DNA of 64,000 nucleotides from Maribacter vaceletii. Lineage in GTDB: Bacteria; Bacteroidota; Bacteroidia; Flavobacteriales; Flavobacteriaceae. The first letter of the stretch is position 1, and the number at the start of each line of letters is the position of its first letter. Positions 37,824-47,040 of this stretch are shown piece after piece. Position numbers and translations under genes: made by a program. Under the pieces are notes generated by a model. The model saw only the letters and a list, made by a program, of their open reading frames with translations, did no database searches and had not been told where the DNA came from. The stretch is from positions 124,001 through 188,000 of the forward strand of contig NZ_RBIQ01000011.1 of NCBI RefSeq assembly GCF_003634105.1. Direction: 5' to 3'.

Positions 37824-38924
37824 CTAATACTGTAGAGCAGGTTTTTTTCCTAACTCTTTTAAATGTTTAAAATGCGAAATTATAGCTTTTCTTGTTGTTT
37901 TATATTCGTTATATGGCAAATTAAACTCCTTTGCTGTTTGTTTAACAATTTCTCCAATTTTTGTGTAATGTATGTGACTAATGTTTGGGAAAATGTGGTG
38001 TTCAACTTGGTGGTTAAGTCCGCCCGTAAACCAATTTATTATTTTACTCTTATTTCCAAAATTAACTGTTGTAAGTAACTGGTGTATTGCCCAAGTATTT
38101 TTTATGTTTCCTTTGTCGTCTGGCAAAGGGGTTTCGGCATCATCTATAACATGTGCTAATTGAAAAACAACACTTAAAATTACTCCTGCTACATAATGCA
38201 TTACAAAGAAACCAAGTAATAATTTCCACCAAGAAATATCTAGAATTATAAAAGGAATAACAATCCAAAGTGTTAAGTATATTAATTTAAAAACAACTAG
38301 CTTGCTCCAGTTTGCTATTGGGTTAGGAAATTCTCCGTAAGATAATTTTCTTTTTGTATACCTATACATTTGTTGAAAATCTGTTGTAATAGCCCAGTTA
38401 AAAGTTAATAAACCATAAAGAAAAATAGAATAAAAGTGTTGAAATTTATGATACTTTCTCCATTCTGCATGCTTAGAGAAACGTAAAATTCTTCCAGCAT
38501 CTAAATCTTCATCATGACCTTGAATGTTAGTGTATGTATGGTGTAATACATTATGTTGTACTTGCCAATTATAAACATTTCCAGCAAGTATATAAATGCT
38601 TCCTCCCATAAGTTTATTTACCCATTTTTTGTTAGAGTAAGAGCCATGGTTGCCATCATGCATAACATTCATGCCAACGCCAGCCATACCAACTCCCATT
38701 ACAGCTGCTAAAATTAAATTGGCCCAATTGGGTAACCCTAAAGTTAAAATTGCAAAATATGGAGCTAAGAAAATGGCAAACATAATTGCGGTTTTTAAGT
38801 GCAATTTCCAGTTTCCTGTTTTCTTTATTTTATTTTCTTTAAAGTATGTATTTACTCTTTTGTTAAGAGTTTTAAAAAAGTCTGTAGAATCTTTTCTGGA
38901 AAACCGTATTGTTGTTTTTTCCAT
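37824..38924 (-). CDS. Membrane fatty-acid/acyl-CoA desaturase
   Basis: The 366-residue di-iron membrane desaturase has three histidine boxes: HDGNH (near residue 90), HNVLHHTYTN (near 125) and QVEHHIFPN (near 307), with four or more hydrophobic helices between. The last box with Q in place of H is typical of front-end/linoleoyl-CoA-type desaturases. It would introduce a cis double bond into membrane acyl chains. The promoter box TACCTTTG is at 38940-38947, giving a leader of only about 12-16 bases. The aminotransferase gene follows. Confidence 0.9.
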   Translation of the reverse strand: MEKTTIRFSRKDSTDFFKTLNKRVNTYFKENKIKKTGNWKLHLKTAIMFAIFLAPYFAILTLGLPNWANLILAAVMGVGMAGVGMNVMHDGNHGSYSNKKWVNKLMGGSIYILAGNVYNWQVQHNVLHHTYTNIQGHDEDLDAGRILRFSKHAEWRKYHKFQHFYSIFLYGLLTFNWAITTDFQQMYRYTKRKLSYGEFPNPIANWSKLVVFKLIYLTLWIVIPFIILDISWWKLLLGFFVMHYVAGVILSVVFQLAHVIDDAETPLPDDKGNIKNTWAIHQLLTTVNFGNKSKIINWFTGGLNHQVEHHIFPNISHIHYTKIGEIVKQTAKEFNLPYNEYKTTRKAIISHFKHLKELGKKPALQY

Positions 38925-38939
38925 AGTATATTTTTTTTA

Positions 38940-38947
38940 CAAAGGTA
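38940..38947 (-). promoter_or_regulatory. Promoter -7 box of the desaturase gene
   Basis: TACCTTTG on the minus strand matches TAnnTTTG exactly, 15 bases upstream of the ATG. Confidence 0.6.
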
Positions 38948-39014
38948 ACTTAATTATGAGTTGGGAAGTTATAATACTTTGCTAAATCAGAAAATTAATT
39001 GGTGTTAAAATCCT

Positions 39015-39022
39015 TATTTTTG
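39015..39022 (+). promoter_or_regulatory. Promoter -7 box of rsmG
   Basis: TATTTTTG followed by CA matches TAnnTTTG exactly, 17 bases before the rsmG ATG. No -33 TTTG was found at the expected distance. Confidence 0.55.
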
Positions 39023-39039
39023 CAGAAAAAGCCATATAA

Positions 39040-39675
39040 ATGGATGTAAATGTAATATATAGTTATTTTCCAGATTTAACGGAAGAGCAAAAAAAACAAT
39101 TTTCTGAGCTAGAATTTTTGTATAAAGATTGGAATCAAAAGATTAATGTAGTTTCTAGAAAAGATATAGATGAACTGTATATAAGACACGTTTTGCATTC
39201 TTTAGGAATAGCCAAAATTCAACAGTTTTTACCTGGAACATCGATAATGGATGTTGGTACAGGTGGAGGTTTTCCGGGTATTCCTTTAGCTATTTTATTT
39301 CCAGAAACTCATTTTACTCTAGTGGATACTATAGGAAAAAAAATTAAAGTTGTTGATGAGGTTGTAGCTGGGCTAAAGTTGAAGAATGTTACAACCATTA
39401 ATAGTAGGGTTGAAAATGTTAAGGATAAATTTGATTTTATAGTTAGTAGAGCAGTTGCAGCTATGCCAACTTTTGTACATTGGGTTAAGGGTAAAATTAA
39501 AAAAGAATCTTTACATGAAAGAAAAAATGGAATTCTATACCTAAAAGGAGGGGATTTGTCTGAAGAGTTGAAGGATTATAAAAATACTGAGATTTTTGAT
39601 TTAGAACCCTTGTTTAAAGAAGGTTTTTTTGAAACCAAAAAAGTGGTGTATTTGCCACTGAAATATAAGGGCTAG
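39040..39675 (+). CDS. rsmG: 16S rRNA (guanine527-N7)-methyltransferase RsmG
   Basis: RsmG (GidB) methylates G527 of 16S rRNA; its loss gives low-level streptomycin resistance in other bacteria. The 211-residue protein has the NVVSRKDIDELYIRHVLHSL segment, the SAM loop MDVGTGGGFPGIPLAILFP, LVDTIGKKIKVV and the SRAVAAMPTFVHW motif. It is monocistronic, with its own promoter box and a bidirectional terminator after it. Confidence 0.95.
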   Translation: MDVNVIYSYFPDLTEEQKKQFSELEFLYKDWNQKINVVSRKDIDELYIRHVLHSLGIAKIQQFLPGTSIMDVGTGGGFPGIPLAILFPETHFTLVDTIGKKIKVVDEVVAGLKLKNVTTINSRVENVKDKFDFIVSRAVAAMPTFVHWVKGKIKKESLHERKNGILYLKGGDLSEELKDYKNTEIFDLEPLFKEGFFETKKVVYLPLKYKG

Positions 39676-39682
39676 TTTAAAT

Positions 39683-39714
39683 AAAAAATGCACCTTATTT
39701 AGGTGCATTTTTTA
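39683..39714. terminator. Bidirectional terminator between rsmG and the DinB gene
   Basis: AAAAAATGCACCT pairs with AGGTGCATTTTTT around TATTT. The genes on either side converge. Confidence 0.88.
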
Positions 39715-39728
39715 TTTATGGGTGAATG

Positions 39729-40247
39729 TTATTTGCTCCAAGGTGGAACAACACCGTTAGATCGAGCATAGGCAATTAATTGTCCTTTGTGTTCTCCGTT
39801 ATGTTCCATAATAGCTAAAAGTCCTCCAAGTTTATTCATTTTTGCAAATCCAAAATCAACTTCTTCATTAAGGGAAGCTGTGGCTACTTTAGTTATCTTT
39901 TCAAGAACAAATGCGTTAGATTTTTCTAGAGCAGCTATAATATTTTCCTTACCAGTGATTTTGTTTAACTTCATTAAATCTACATCTTCTGGTGGGGCAA
40001 ACCCCATTTTGGAAGCTAGGTAATAGTTTCCTCCAGCAACATGTAAAAGTGCTTCACCAACAGAAACTACGCCTTCAGTAGGTCTCCAATCATATTGTTC
40101 CTCGGAAAAAGCATTTGCTAACTGAATAACTTGCCCTTGGTTGCCTGTTAAAACTGCTTGAATAGTAGTTTGCGTAAGGTTGTCTTGCGCATTTGCGCTA
40201 AAAATTGTTAACGTCAAAATAGACGCTAGTAAAAATAATGTTTTCAT
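39729..40247 (-). CDS. Exported DinB-family protein
   Basis: The 172-residue protein has a clear signal peptide (KTLFLLASILTLTIFSANAQ, about residues 1-21) followed by a DinB-type four-helix bundle. The probable metal triad is His in GEALLHVAGGNYYL and the HNGEH pair near the C-terminus (IMEHNGEHKGQLIAYARSNG). DinB proteins are usually cytoplasmic thiol-dependent enzymes, so export is notable, though exported forms occur in Bacteroidota. Activity is unknown. It is monocistronic. Confidence 0.82.
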   Translation of the reverse strand: MKTLFLLASILTLTIFSANAQDNLTQTTIQAVLTGNQGQVIQLANAFSEEQYDWRPTEGVVSVGEALLHVAGGNYYLASKMGFAPPEDVDLMKLNKITGKENIIAALEKSNAFVLEKITKVATASLNEEVDFGFAKMNKLGGLLAIMEHNGEHKGQLIAYARSNGVVPPWSK

Positions 40248-40370
40248 TTTACGATAGTATTAAGTTAGAATGATGTGTAAATGGTATTTAATCAAAAATA
40301 GTAAAATAAAAGCACCTGTGGTTTTTTATTAAGTACATAGATTGTTACTTACTATGTTTATGGCCAAATA

Positions 40371-40409
40371 AAAACTCCCATTTTTCAGTATTAGAAAAAT
40401 GGGAGTTTT
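40371..40409 (-). terminator. Terminator after pruA
   Basis: A 15-bp stem (40372-40386 with 40394-40408, loop AGTATTA) with flanking A and T runs lies just beyond the pruA stop. Confidence 0.85.
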
Positions 40410-40430
40410 AAATTTTAATTTAAAATTATT

Positions 40431-42059
40431 TTATCCTAAAAATGGATATCTATAATTCTCCGGTGTCACAAAAGTTTCTTTTATTAATCTAGGGGATACC
40501 CAACGTAATAAATTTTGTGGAGAACCAGCTTTGTCATTGGTTCCAGATGCTCTAGCTCCACCAAAAGGTTGTTGTCCTACAACAGCTCCAGTTGGTTTAT
40601 CATTAATATAAAAGTTACCAGCACAATTTTCTAATGCTTTTGTAGCTTCTTCAATAGCGTACCTGTCTGTAGAAAGTACAGCTCCAGTAAGTGCATATTC
40701 CGAAGTGTTGTCCACTAGCTTTAATGTTTTGCTCCAGTCTTTGTCATCATATACGTAAATAGTAACTACGGGGCCAAATAATTCGGTCTCCATGGTAGTG
40801 TATTTAGGGTCTGTAGTAACAATAACAGTAGGGTCTATAAAGTATCCTTTAGATTTGTCATAAGTGCCGCCAGCTATAATTGTAGCATCCTTATCCTGTT
40901 TGGCTTGGTCTATATATTTAGCTAACTTGTCAAAAGATCCTTCGTGAATAACAGCGGTAATAAAATTACTCATGTCTTCAGGGGATCCAGGTTTGTTAAA
41001 AGAAGCAATATCTTTTTTTACTAAATCTAAAATTTCTTTAGAAGTAGATTTTGGTAAATAAACCCTAGAAGCAGCACTGCACTTTTGACCTTGAAACTCA
41101 AAAGCACCTCTTACAATAGCGGTAGCTACTTGAGCAGGTTTTGCAGATGGGTGAGCCACAATAAAATCTTTACCACCAGTTTCTCCAACTATTTTAGGGT
41201 AAGTTTTGTAAGAATGTATATTATTTCCAATTTGTTTCCATAATTCTTTAAATATGAAAGTAGAACCTGTAAAGTGAAGACCAGCAAAATCTGGGCTGGA
41301 TAGTACAGTGTCTGTAACCATTACCGGATCGCCATAAACTACATTAATTACACCATCAGGTAAGCCAGCTTCCTTAAAAATATCTACAATTACTTTGGCG
41401 GAAAAAATTTGGCTATCACTAGGTTTCCATACTACAACATTACCCATCATAGCAGCACTTGCTGGTAAGTTGCCCGCAATGGCGGTAAAATTAAACGGAG
41501 TTACTGCATATATGAAACCTTCTAATGGTCTATATTCTACTCTGTTCCAAATACCTTCAGCAGATTCTGGTTGTTCTGTGTATATTTGAGACATAAACTC
41601 TACATTAAAACGTAAAAAATCTATAAACTCACAAGCAGCATCAATTTCTGCTTGATGAATAGTTTTAGATTGAGCAATCATTGTTGCAGCATTTATTTTT
41701 GCTCTGTATGGACCGGCAATTAAATCTGCAGCTTTTAAGAAAATAGCAGCACGTTGTTCCCAACTTAAATTAGCCCAATCTTGTCTTGAGTCTAAAGCAT
41801 TTGCTATAGCATTATCTACATGTTTTTTTTCTGCAACATGGTATTGACCAACAATATGTTTGTGGTCGTGTGGAGGAGATAATGGTTTTGTATTATTGGT
41901 TTTTACTTCTTTGCTGCCAATGTACATTGGAATGTCTACTGTACTGTTAAAATAAGTACTATATTGTTGAAGTACTTCTGCTCTTTCAGGAGAGCCTGGA
42001 GCGTAGCTTTTAATAGGTTCGTTAATAGCTGTAGGTACTTGAAAAAAACCTTTACCCAT
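40431..42059 (-). CDS. pruA: L-glutamate gamma-semialdehyde dehydrogenase
   Basis: PruA oxidises glutamate semialdehyde (from proline breakdown) to glutamate with NAD+. The 542-residue protein is the stand-alone type, like the eukaryotic P5C dehydrogenase. Motifs include FNFTAIAGNLPASAAMMGN, the general-base Glu in VGETGGKDFIV, the catalytic Cys in FEFQGQKCSAASRVY, and ETELFGPVVTIYVY. No proline dehydrogenase gene is adjacent. A TACCTTTG promoter box and a perfect 14-bp palindrome just upstream of it suggest regulated transcription. Confidence 0.95.
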   Translation of the reverse strand: MGKGFFQVPTAINEPIKSYAPGSPERAEVLQQYSTYFNSTVDIPMYIGSKEVKTNNTKPLSPPHDHKHIVGQYHVAEKKHVDNAIANALDSRQDWANLSWEQRAAIFLKAADLIAGPYRAKINAATMIAQSKTIHQAEIDAACEFIDFLRFNVEFMSQIYTEQPESAEGIWNRVEYRPLEGFIYAVTPFNFTAIAGNLPASAAMMGNVVVWKPSDSQIFSAKVIVDIFKEAGLPDGVINVVYGDPVMVTDTVLSSPDFAGLHFTGSTFIFKELWKQIGNNIHSYKTYPKIVGETGGKDFIVAHPSAKPAQVATAIVRGAFEFQGQKCSAASRVYLPKSTSKEILDLVKKDIASFNKPGSPEDMSNFITAVIHEGSFDKLAKYIDQAKQDKDATIIAGGTYDKSKGYFIDPTVIVTTDPKYTTMETELFGPVVTIYVYDDKDWSKTLKLVDNTSEYALTGAVLSTDRYAIEEATKALENCAGNFYINDKPTGAVVGQQPFGGARASGTNDKAGSPQNLLRWVSPRLIKETFVTPENYRYPFLG

Positions 42060-42091
42060 ACTTTTGTTTTTTTAAATTAAAAATTATCAAG

Positions 42092-42099
42092 CAAAGGTA
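42092..42099 (-). promoter_or_regulatory. Promoter -7 box of pruA
   Basis: TACCTTTG on the minus strand matches TAnnTTTG exactly, 32 bases before the pruA ATG. Confidence 0.6.
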
Positions 42100-42109
42100 T
42101 TAAATTGAG

Positions 42110-42123
42110 ATCTTAATTAAGAT
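42110..42123. promoter_or_regulatory. Perfect palindrome upstream of the pruA promoter box
   Basis: ATCTTAATTAAGAT is perfectly self-complementary and lies 10 bases upstream of the pruA -7 box, in the promoter spacer. It may be an operator; the AT-rich setting makes chance occurrence possible. Confidence 0.4.
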
Positions 42124-42244
42124 ATTCGAAACTATATTTATTTGATTTACGAATGTGGTAATTTCTACACTATTTTGGTGAGAATAATGTATTATACGGT
42201 AGTGTTCCTAATAATTAATAGGATGCTTTGTGTTATTAAATAAG

Positions 42245-42286
42245 AAATCCTAATCTATATAATTGTATAGATTAGGATTTTTTTTG
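42245..42286. terminator. Hairpin terminator after apaG
   Basis: A perfect 15-bp stem (42245-42259 with 42266-42280) has a T run on the plus strand and a weaker one on the minus strand. It lies about 20 bases past the apaG stop. Confidence 0.75.
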
Positions 42287-42304
42287 GTAAAATATTTAGT
42301 TTGG

Positions 42305-42691
42305 TTAGTTTAGAGCAAAAGGTGCGCTAAACTTAAAAGTGGGAATATATACTCTTATTTTTTCAGAAGTTCCAAAGTTAATCATGTTGTAATGTCCTTT
42401 CATGGCTCCAATAGGAGAGGCTAATAAACATCCGGAATTATAGGTGTGAGATTCTCCAGGAAGTATCACGGGTTTTTTACCTATTACACCTTCGCCATCT
42501 AGTAATTCAAGGTCATTTAAAGCATCATAGATTTTCCAATGTCTAGAGTTTAATTGTACAGAATCTTTACTTTGGTTTTCAATGGTAATTGTGTATCCAA
42601 AAGCAAAATGCATTTTGTAATTTTTAAAAAAAGTGCCTTCAAAATTTGTATTTACTGATACTTTAATGCCGTTAGTTACTTGTGTTGTCAT
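42305..42691 (-). CDS. apaG: ApaG protein
   Basis: The 128-residue protein is ApaG, a fibronectin-III-like beta-sandwich domain of uncertain role; Salmonella mutants are affected in Co2+ resistance and Mg2+ efflux. Recognised by FAFGYTITIENQSKDSVQLNSRHWKIYDA, the GEGVIGKKPVILPGESHTYNSG segment and PIGAMKGHYNMI. Length and domain limits match the family. It is monocistronic. Confidence 0.94.
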   Translation of the reverse strand: MTTQVTNGIKVSVNTNFEGTFFKNYKMHFAFGYTITIENQSKDSVQLNSRHWKIYDALNDLELLDGEGVIGKKPVILPGESHTYNSGCLLASPIGAMKGHYNMINFGTSEKIRVYIPTFKFSAPFALN

Positions 42692-43061
42692 ATGTATGCA
42701 ATGTGTAAAATACCTTCTATTGTTTATCTAAAAAGCAAATTTGGCGCTAAAATAGAAAAATAGAATTTAGTTCTAAATATTTATTCAAGTATTTATGTGT
42801 TGATGTTTAGTTAATACTATGCTGTCAACAAATAAAATACTATGGTTGTTTTTTTAATAATCAATTCTTTTAATTGATTAAGAGAGAGCAAGATAAATAA
42901 CATTAATGGATTAAAAAAAAGTAAAAGCTTATGATCGTTATAAGTATTTCTTTTCCTGATGTAGCTCTTTTATTATCGGTGAATGGTTTTTTAAAAAATG
43001 TATTTTTTGATTGCGAAAGTGATTCTTTTATTTTTTTAAATACCCTAAACCTACAATTTTT
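42692..43061. other. Gene-free stretch between apaG and the plug-protein gene
   Basis: The 370 bases are very AT-rich. They hold the apaG promoter region and the 3' flank of the plug-protein gene. A short hairpin (AATCAATTC/AATTGATT near 42860) is the only structure I see. Confidence 0.5.
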
Positions 43062-44306
43062 TTAGTTACTAATGTTTTGTGAGTTGGCAGATCCTATTCC
43101 TATAATGCTATCGTATAAATCGCCAAAAACTCTGTAATAAACAATAATGGTATAATTGTTTTCTGTATTGTGGAAATTCCCGCATATAGTATTTAATTCT
43201 ATAGTGCCATCTTTTCTTTTAATTACATATTTGTAGTTGTAGAACCCTTGTTTAAGAGGTATTGTAGCTTCCATCATGCCATTTTCTTCATTATATGTCA
43301 TTATGTTATCCTCATTTAAAGCATAGTTGTTGTATTTTCCATAAATGTAGACATCATCAAGTGCTAATTCTTCTTTATATGGTAAGCTAAAGTGAACTTT
43401 GGTGTATTCTGCTTCTCTAGAAGAATTAGTTCCTTGTAGGGTTCTAACAACAAAATCTCCATTAATATCTGGATAATAGGTGTATGGTCTTTCTTTTCTA
43501 TACATATTAGAAAATAAATAATGATTGTATAAGTCTGTAAGCCCAATTTTTGCTATTGCAGAGGTAGGGGCTCTTAAGTCTTTGGTGTCAAAATTGTAAA
43601 ATTCGTTTCCACCATAAAAACTGGTTTCCTTGTCATATTTATATACTAACTCTGAACCTAAAGTAAATTGAGGAGGAATATTGTTGATAGCTGTTGGCCA
43701 ATGGTAATTTTGTAGTATAGCTACTTTAACTTCTTTTTTTGGATTTACTAAGGAGTAGTTGCTAGCGTTGATAGTAAATTGAACTACTTGTTTCTCGTTT
43801 AAAAAATTAAAATCTCTAGATCTTTTTACTGTAGCTCCAATTTTAACAAGATCTTGGTATACTATAAATCTTCTTGAAAATTGAAGTTCATAGCTGTTGT
43901 TGTATATTTCTAAAATGTAATTCCCGCTTACTTTTAGTTTAACGTTTTCATTAGGAATGGTTAGTTGGTAATTAGAGTAGGGTTGTAGGGTAGAGTAACT
44001 ATTCTCATAATTGGTAATACGTTGGTTGTCTACACCCTTTAAATATTGAGATTTTAATAAATCAGATTTTTCCCAATTATAGTTGCAGTGTATTATTTTG
44101 TAATAATAATCCTGTTCATTTGCTAAAATATCGTCAAACTCAAGATACATTGGGTCTCCTAGTTGTATTATAGGAAATTGGTCTTCAGTAGGTCCTTTAA
44201 AAATAATGGATTTAATATTATAAGGTTCGTTTGCTTCTTCTAGGGCTTGACTAGTGAGGTAAGGACTAAAAAATAACAGTGTTATCGTTATAATTATATA
44301 GTGCAT
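43062..44306 (-). CDS. Type IX secretion system plug-type protein (DUF5103)
   Basis: This exported protein of about 414 residues matches the DUF5103/T9SS plug family; a member plugs the SprA translocon in Flavobacterium. A signal peptide (IIITITLLFFSPYLTSQA) is followed by beta domains: the N-terminal PYNIKSIIFKGPTEDQFPIIQLGDPMYLEFDDI, the YYYKIIHCNYNW motif, RRFIVYQDLVKIGATV, and a C-terminal domain with ALDDVYIYGKYNNY and GFYNYKYVIK. I start at the ATG at 44306; a TTG at 44339 would add 11 residues with lysines. Confidence 0.85.
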   Translation of the reverse strand: MHYIIITITLLFFSPYLTSQALEEANEPYNIKSIIFKGPTEDQFPIIQLGDPMYLEFDDILANEQDYYYKIIHCNYNWEKSDLLKSQYLKGVDNQRITNYENSYSTLQPYSNYQLTIPNENVKLKVSGNYILEIYNNSYELQFSRRFIVYQDLVKIGATVKRSRDFNFLNEKQVVQFTINASNYSLVNPKKEVKVAILQNYHWPTAINNIPPQFTLGSELVYKYDKETSFYGGNEFYNFDTKDLRAPTSAIAKIGLTDLYNHYLFSNMYRKERPYTYYPDINGDFVVRTLQGTNSSREAEYTKVHFSLPYKEELALDDVYIYGKYNNYALNEDNIMTYNEENGMMEATIPLKQGFYNYKYVIKRKDGTIELNTICGNFHNTENNYTIIVYYRVFGDLYDSIIGIGSANSQNISN

Positions 44307-44417
44307 TAAAAAGGAGTTTTTTTTGGTAAAGGTAAACAAAAAGCATACCTAAAAAATTAACATCGATGTATGACTTAAATTTTTGTCTAATAATTATGAA
44401 TTATTTTTATTTAACAT

Positions 44418-44425
44418 TACTTTTG
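44418..44425 (+). promoter_or_regulatory. Promoter -7 box of the nqr operon
   Basis: TACTTTTG followed by CA matches TAnnTTTG exactly, 34 bases before the nqrA start. Confidence 0.6.
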
Positions 44426-44459
44426 CACCAAATTTTGTTAACCAAAGGTCTACATCAAT

Positions 44460-45812
44460 ATGTCTAAAGACATTCGAATTAAAAAGGGCTTAAATATTAA
44501 ACTTATAGGTGCTGCAGAAGAAACAACTTCTAAAGCAGTGTTAAGTAATGTTTATGCAATCCAACTAGATGATTTTCACGGAATAATACCTAAAATGTTG
44601 GTAAAACAAGGAGCTCAAGTAAAAGCGGGAGAACCATTGTTTTATAACAAGACAATAGAAGATATGTTGTTTGTATCTCCTGTGAGTGGTGAATTAGTGG
44701 AAATTGTAAGAGGGGCAAGAAGAAGAATACTAACTTTAAAGATTCAGTCAGATAAAGAACAATCTGTTTTGGAACATTCTTCTTTAAATTTAGCTTCTGC
44801 TACCGGAGAAGAAATTAAAAGTTATTTGTTAAAAGGAGGTTGTTGGCCATTTGTAAAGCAAAGGCCTTATGACGTTATTGCAAATCCTGCTAATAAGCCA
44901 AAGGCTATTTTTGTTTCAGGATATACAACGGCTCCACTAGCAGTAGATTTGGATTATGCTTTAAAAGGTAAAGAAGCGCAATTGCAAGCGGCCTTAACAG
45001 CATTGTCTAAGCTAACATCAGGAAAAGTTCATGTTTCTGTTGGTGCTTCTGAAAATTCTCCATTATCTGGATTAAATAATATAGAGTTGCATAAAGTATC
45101 GGGGCCACACCCTGCAGGTTTAGTAGGTACTCAGATAAATAAAATAGACCCTGTTAATAAAGGAGAGGTTGTCTGGACGGTAAGTGCTCAGGATCTTGTT
45201 GTAATAGGAGATTTATTGCTTTCAGGAAAGTTTAATGCAGAAAGAACAGTTGCTTTAGTAGGTTCTTCTGTTAAAGTACCAAAATATTATACTACTACAA
45301 TAGGGGCAGAGGTTTCTACTTTCTTATATGCTAGTGGTGTAAATTCAGAAAATTTTAGAGTTATTAATGGAGATGTTTTAACAGGAACTAAAAGTAGTCC
45401 AGATGGTAACTTAGGATATTATAACAATACGGTTTCTGTTATTCCTGAAGGAGATGACTATGAGTTGTTTGGATGGAATAAACCTGTTTTTAATAAGATT
45501 TCTACATCAAGAGCAATGACTTTTTCTTGGTTAACACCAAACAAGAAGTTTGATTTAAATACAAATACTAATGGAGAGCATCGTGCATTTGTAACAACAG
45601 GAAATTATGAAGAGGTTTTTCCTTTAGATATTTTTCCTATGCAAATTCTAAAAGCTTGTATGTATAAAGATTTAGATGAGATGGAAGCTTTAGGAATGTA
45701 TGAAGTTGCACCAGAAGATTTTGCATTAACAGAGTTTATATGTGTGTCTAAGCAACCACACCAAAAAATTATAAGAGAAGGTTTAGACTTAATGCTTAAA
45801 GAGATAGGATAA
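44460..45812 (+). CDS. nqrA: Na+-NQR subunit A
   Basis: NqrA is the cytoplasmic subunit of the Na+-pumping NADH:quinone reductase. The 450-residue protein has the expected GLNIKLIGAAEE start, a barrel-sandwich (lipoyl-like) segment KMLVKQGAQVKAGEPLFYNK, GCWPFVKQRPYDVIANP, and VSGPHPAGLVGTQINKIDP. It opens a six-gene operon in the canonical order A-F and overlaps nqrB by one base (TAATG). Confidence 0.96.
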   Translation: MSKDIRIKKGLNIKLIGAAEETTSKAVLSNVYAIQLDDFHGIIPKMLVKQGAQVKAGEPLFYNKTIEDMLFVSPVSGELVEIVRGARRRILTLKIQSDKEQSVLEHSSLNLASATGEEIKSYLLKGGCWPFVKQRPYDVIANPANKPKAIFVSGYTTAPLAVDLDYALKGKEAQLQAALTALSKLTSGKVHVSVGASENSPLSGLNNIELHKVSGPHPAGLVGTQINKIDPVNKGEVVWTVSAQDLVVIGDLLLSGKFNAERTVALVGSSVKVPKYYTTTIGAEVSTFLYASGVNSENFRVINGDVLTGTKSSPDGNLGYYNNTVSVIPEGDDYELFGWNKPVFNKISTSRAMTFSWLTPNKKFDLNTNTNGEHRAFVTTGNYEEVFPLDIFPMQILKACMYKDLDEMEALGMYEVAPEDFALTEFICVSKQPHQKIIREGLDLMLKEIG

Positions 45813-47038
45813 TGGGTTTAAAGAATAATTTACATAATTTAAAAGAAAAATATAAAGGAACAAAAATGGCTCCTGCGTTTAACGCAATCCATACCTTTTT
45901 ATATTTACCAAATGAGACTACACATAATGGTACTCATATAAAAGCAGCCGATGATTTAAAACGTACCATGAACACCGTAATAATGGCAATGGTACCATGT
46001 TTAATTTTTGGTATGTTCAATGCAGGTTACCAACATAATGTAGCTTTTGGAACAGGTTCCGTTATCTCAGGAGGATTGTTTAGTGCAGAATTCTGGTCTT
46101 TAGAGAACCTATTAATAGGGGCATGGAAAATTTTACCAATACTAGTGGTTTCTTATGGTGTTGGTTTATTAATAGAATTTATTTTCGCGGTAATTAAAAA
46201 ACACGAAGTAGAAGAAGGGTACTTAGTAACAGGTATGTTAGTACCTCTTATTGTTCCTGTAGACATTCCACTTTGGATGCTGGCAGTAGCAGTAGCATTT
46301 GGTGTTGTAATAGGAAAAGAGGTTTTTGGAGGTACAGGGATGAATATTCTAAACCCTGCATTAACAATAAGAGCATTTTTATTCTTTGCTTACCCAACTT
46401 GGATGTCCGGAGATAAAGTTTGGGTAGAAGGAGCTGTAAAACAAGATCAACTTATTGCGGCAGGAGAAAAGTTAGATGCCATTTCTGGTGAAACTATATT
46501 AGGTAGTTTGGCGCAAAATAAAGAAGCTGGTTATGATGTTATGGATATGTTCTTTGGTTTTATTCCAGGGTCTGTAGGAGAAACATCTACCTTATTAGTC
46601 TTATTAGGAGGTTTATTTTTAATATTTTCTAAAATAGGAAGTTGGAGAATTATGTTATCCTCAGTATTAGGAGCACTAGTAATGGGACTTATATTCAACG
46701 GAGTAGTTAGTTCTGGTTGGATAACAGAAAGCAGTAAATTTTATGGATTAATGAGTACAGAATTTTGGCATCATTTATTAATTGGTGGTTTTGCTTTTGG
46801 TACAGTGTTTATGGCAACGGATCCAGTAACTGCTTCGCAGACAAATAAAGGTAAATGGATATATGGATTCTTAATAGGATTTATATCTATACTAATTAGA
46901 GTGTTTAACCCTGCTTACCCAGAAGGTGTAATGTTAGCCATTTTATTAATGAATGTCTTTGCACCAACAATAGACCATTATGTGGTTCAAGGAAATGTAA
47001 AACAAAGAATGAAACGTCTAAAAGCAAAAACAGCCTAA
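45812..47038 (+). CDS. nqrB: Na+-NQR subunit B
   Basis: NqrB is the large membrane subunit that carries covalent FMN and riboflavin and forms part of the Na+ path. The 408-residue protein has about ten membrane helices. Key segments are GMLVPLIVPVDIPLW, FGGTGMNILNPALTIRAFLFFAYP and the FMN site SGETIL with Thr near residue 228, the target of the ApbE flavin transferase. ATDPVTASQTNKGKWIYG is also typical. The apbE gene downstream is frameshifted, which bears on this site. Confidence 0.96.
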   Translation: MGLKNNLHNLKEKYKGTKMAPAFNAIHTFLYLPNETTHNGTHIKAADDLKRTMNTVIMAMVPCLIFGMFNAGYQHNVAFGTGSVISGGLFSAEFWSLENLLIGAWKILPILVVSYGVGLLIEFIFAVIKKHEVEEGYLVTGMLVPLIVPVDIPLWMLAVAVAFGVVIGKEVFGGTGMNILNPALTIRAFLFFAYPTWMSGDKVWVEGAVKQDQLIAAGEKLDAISGETILGSLAQNKEAGYDVMDMFFGFIPGSVGETSTLLVLLGGLFLIFSKIGSWRIMLSSVLGALVMGLIFNGVVSSGWITESSKFYGLMSTEFWHHLLIGGFAFGTVFMATDPVTASQTNKGKWIYGFLIGFISILIRVFNPAYPEGVMLAILLMNVFAPTIDHYVVQGNVKQRMKRLKAKTA

Positions 47039-47040
47039 CG

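Noticed and set aside
42932-43066. Plus-strand frame of 44 codons (MIVISISFPDVALLL...)
   Set aside because: It is short and AT-driven, has no promoter or partner, and overlaps the stop region of the minus-strand plug-protein gene.
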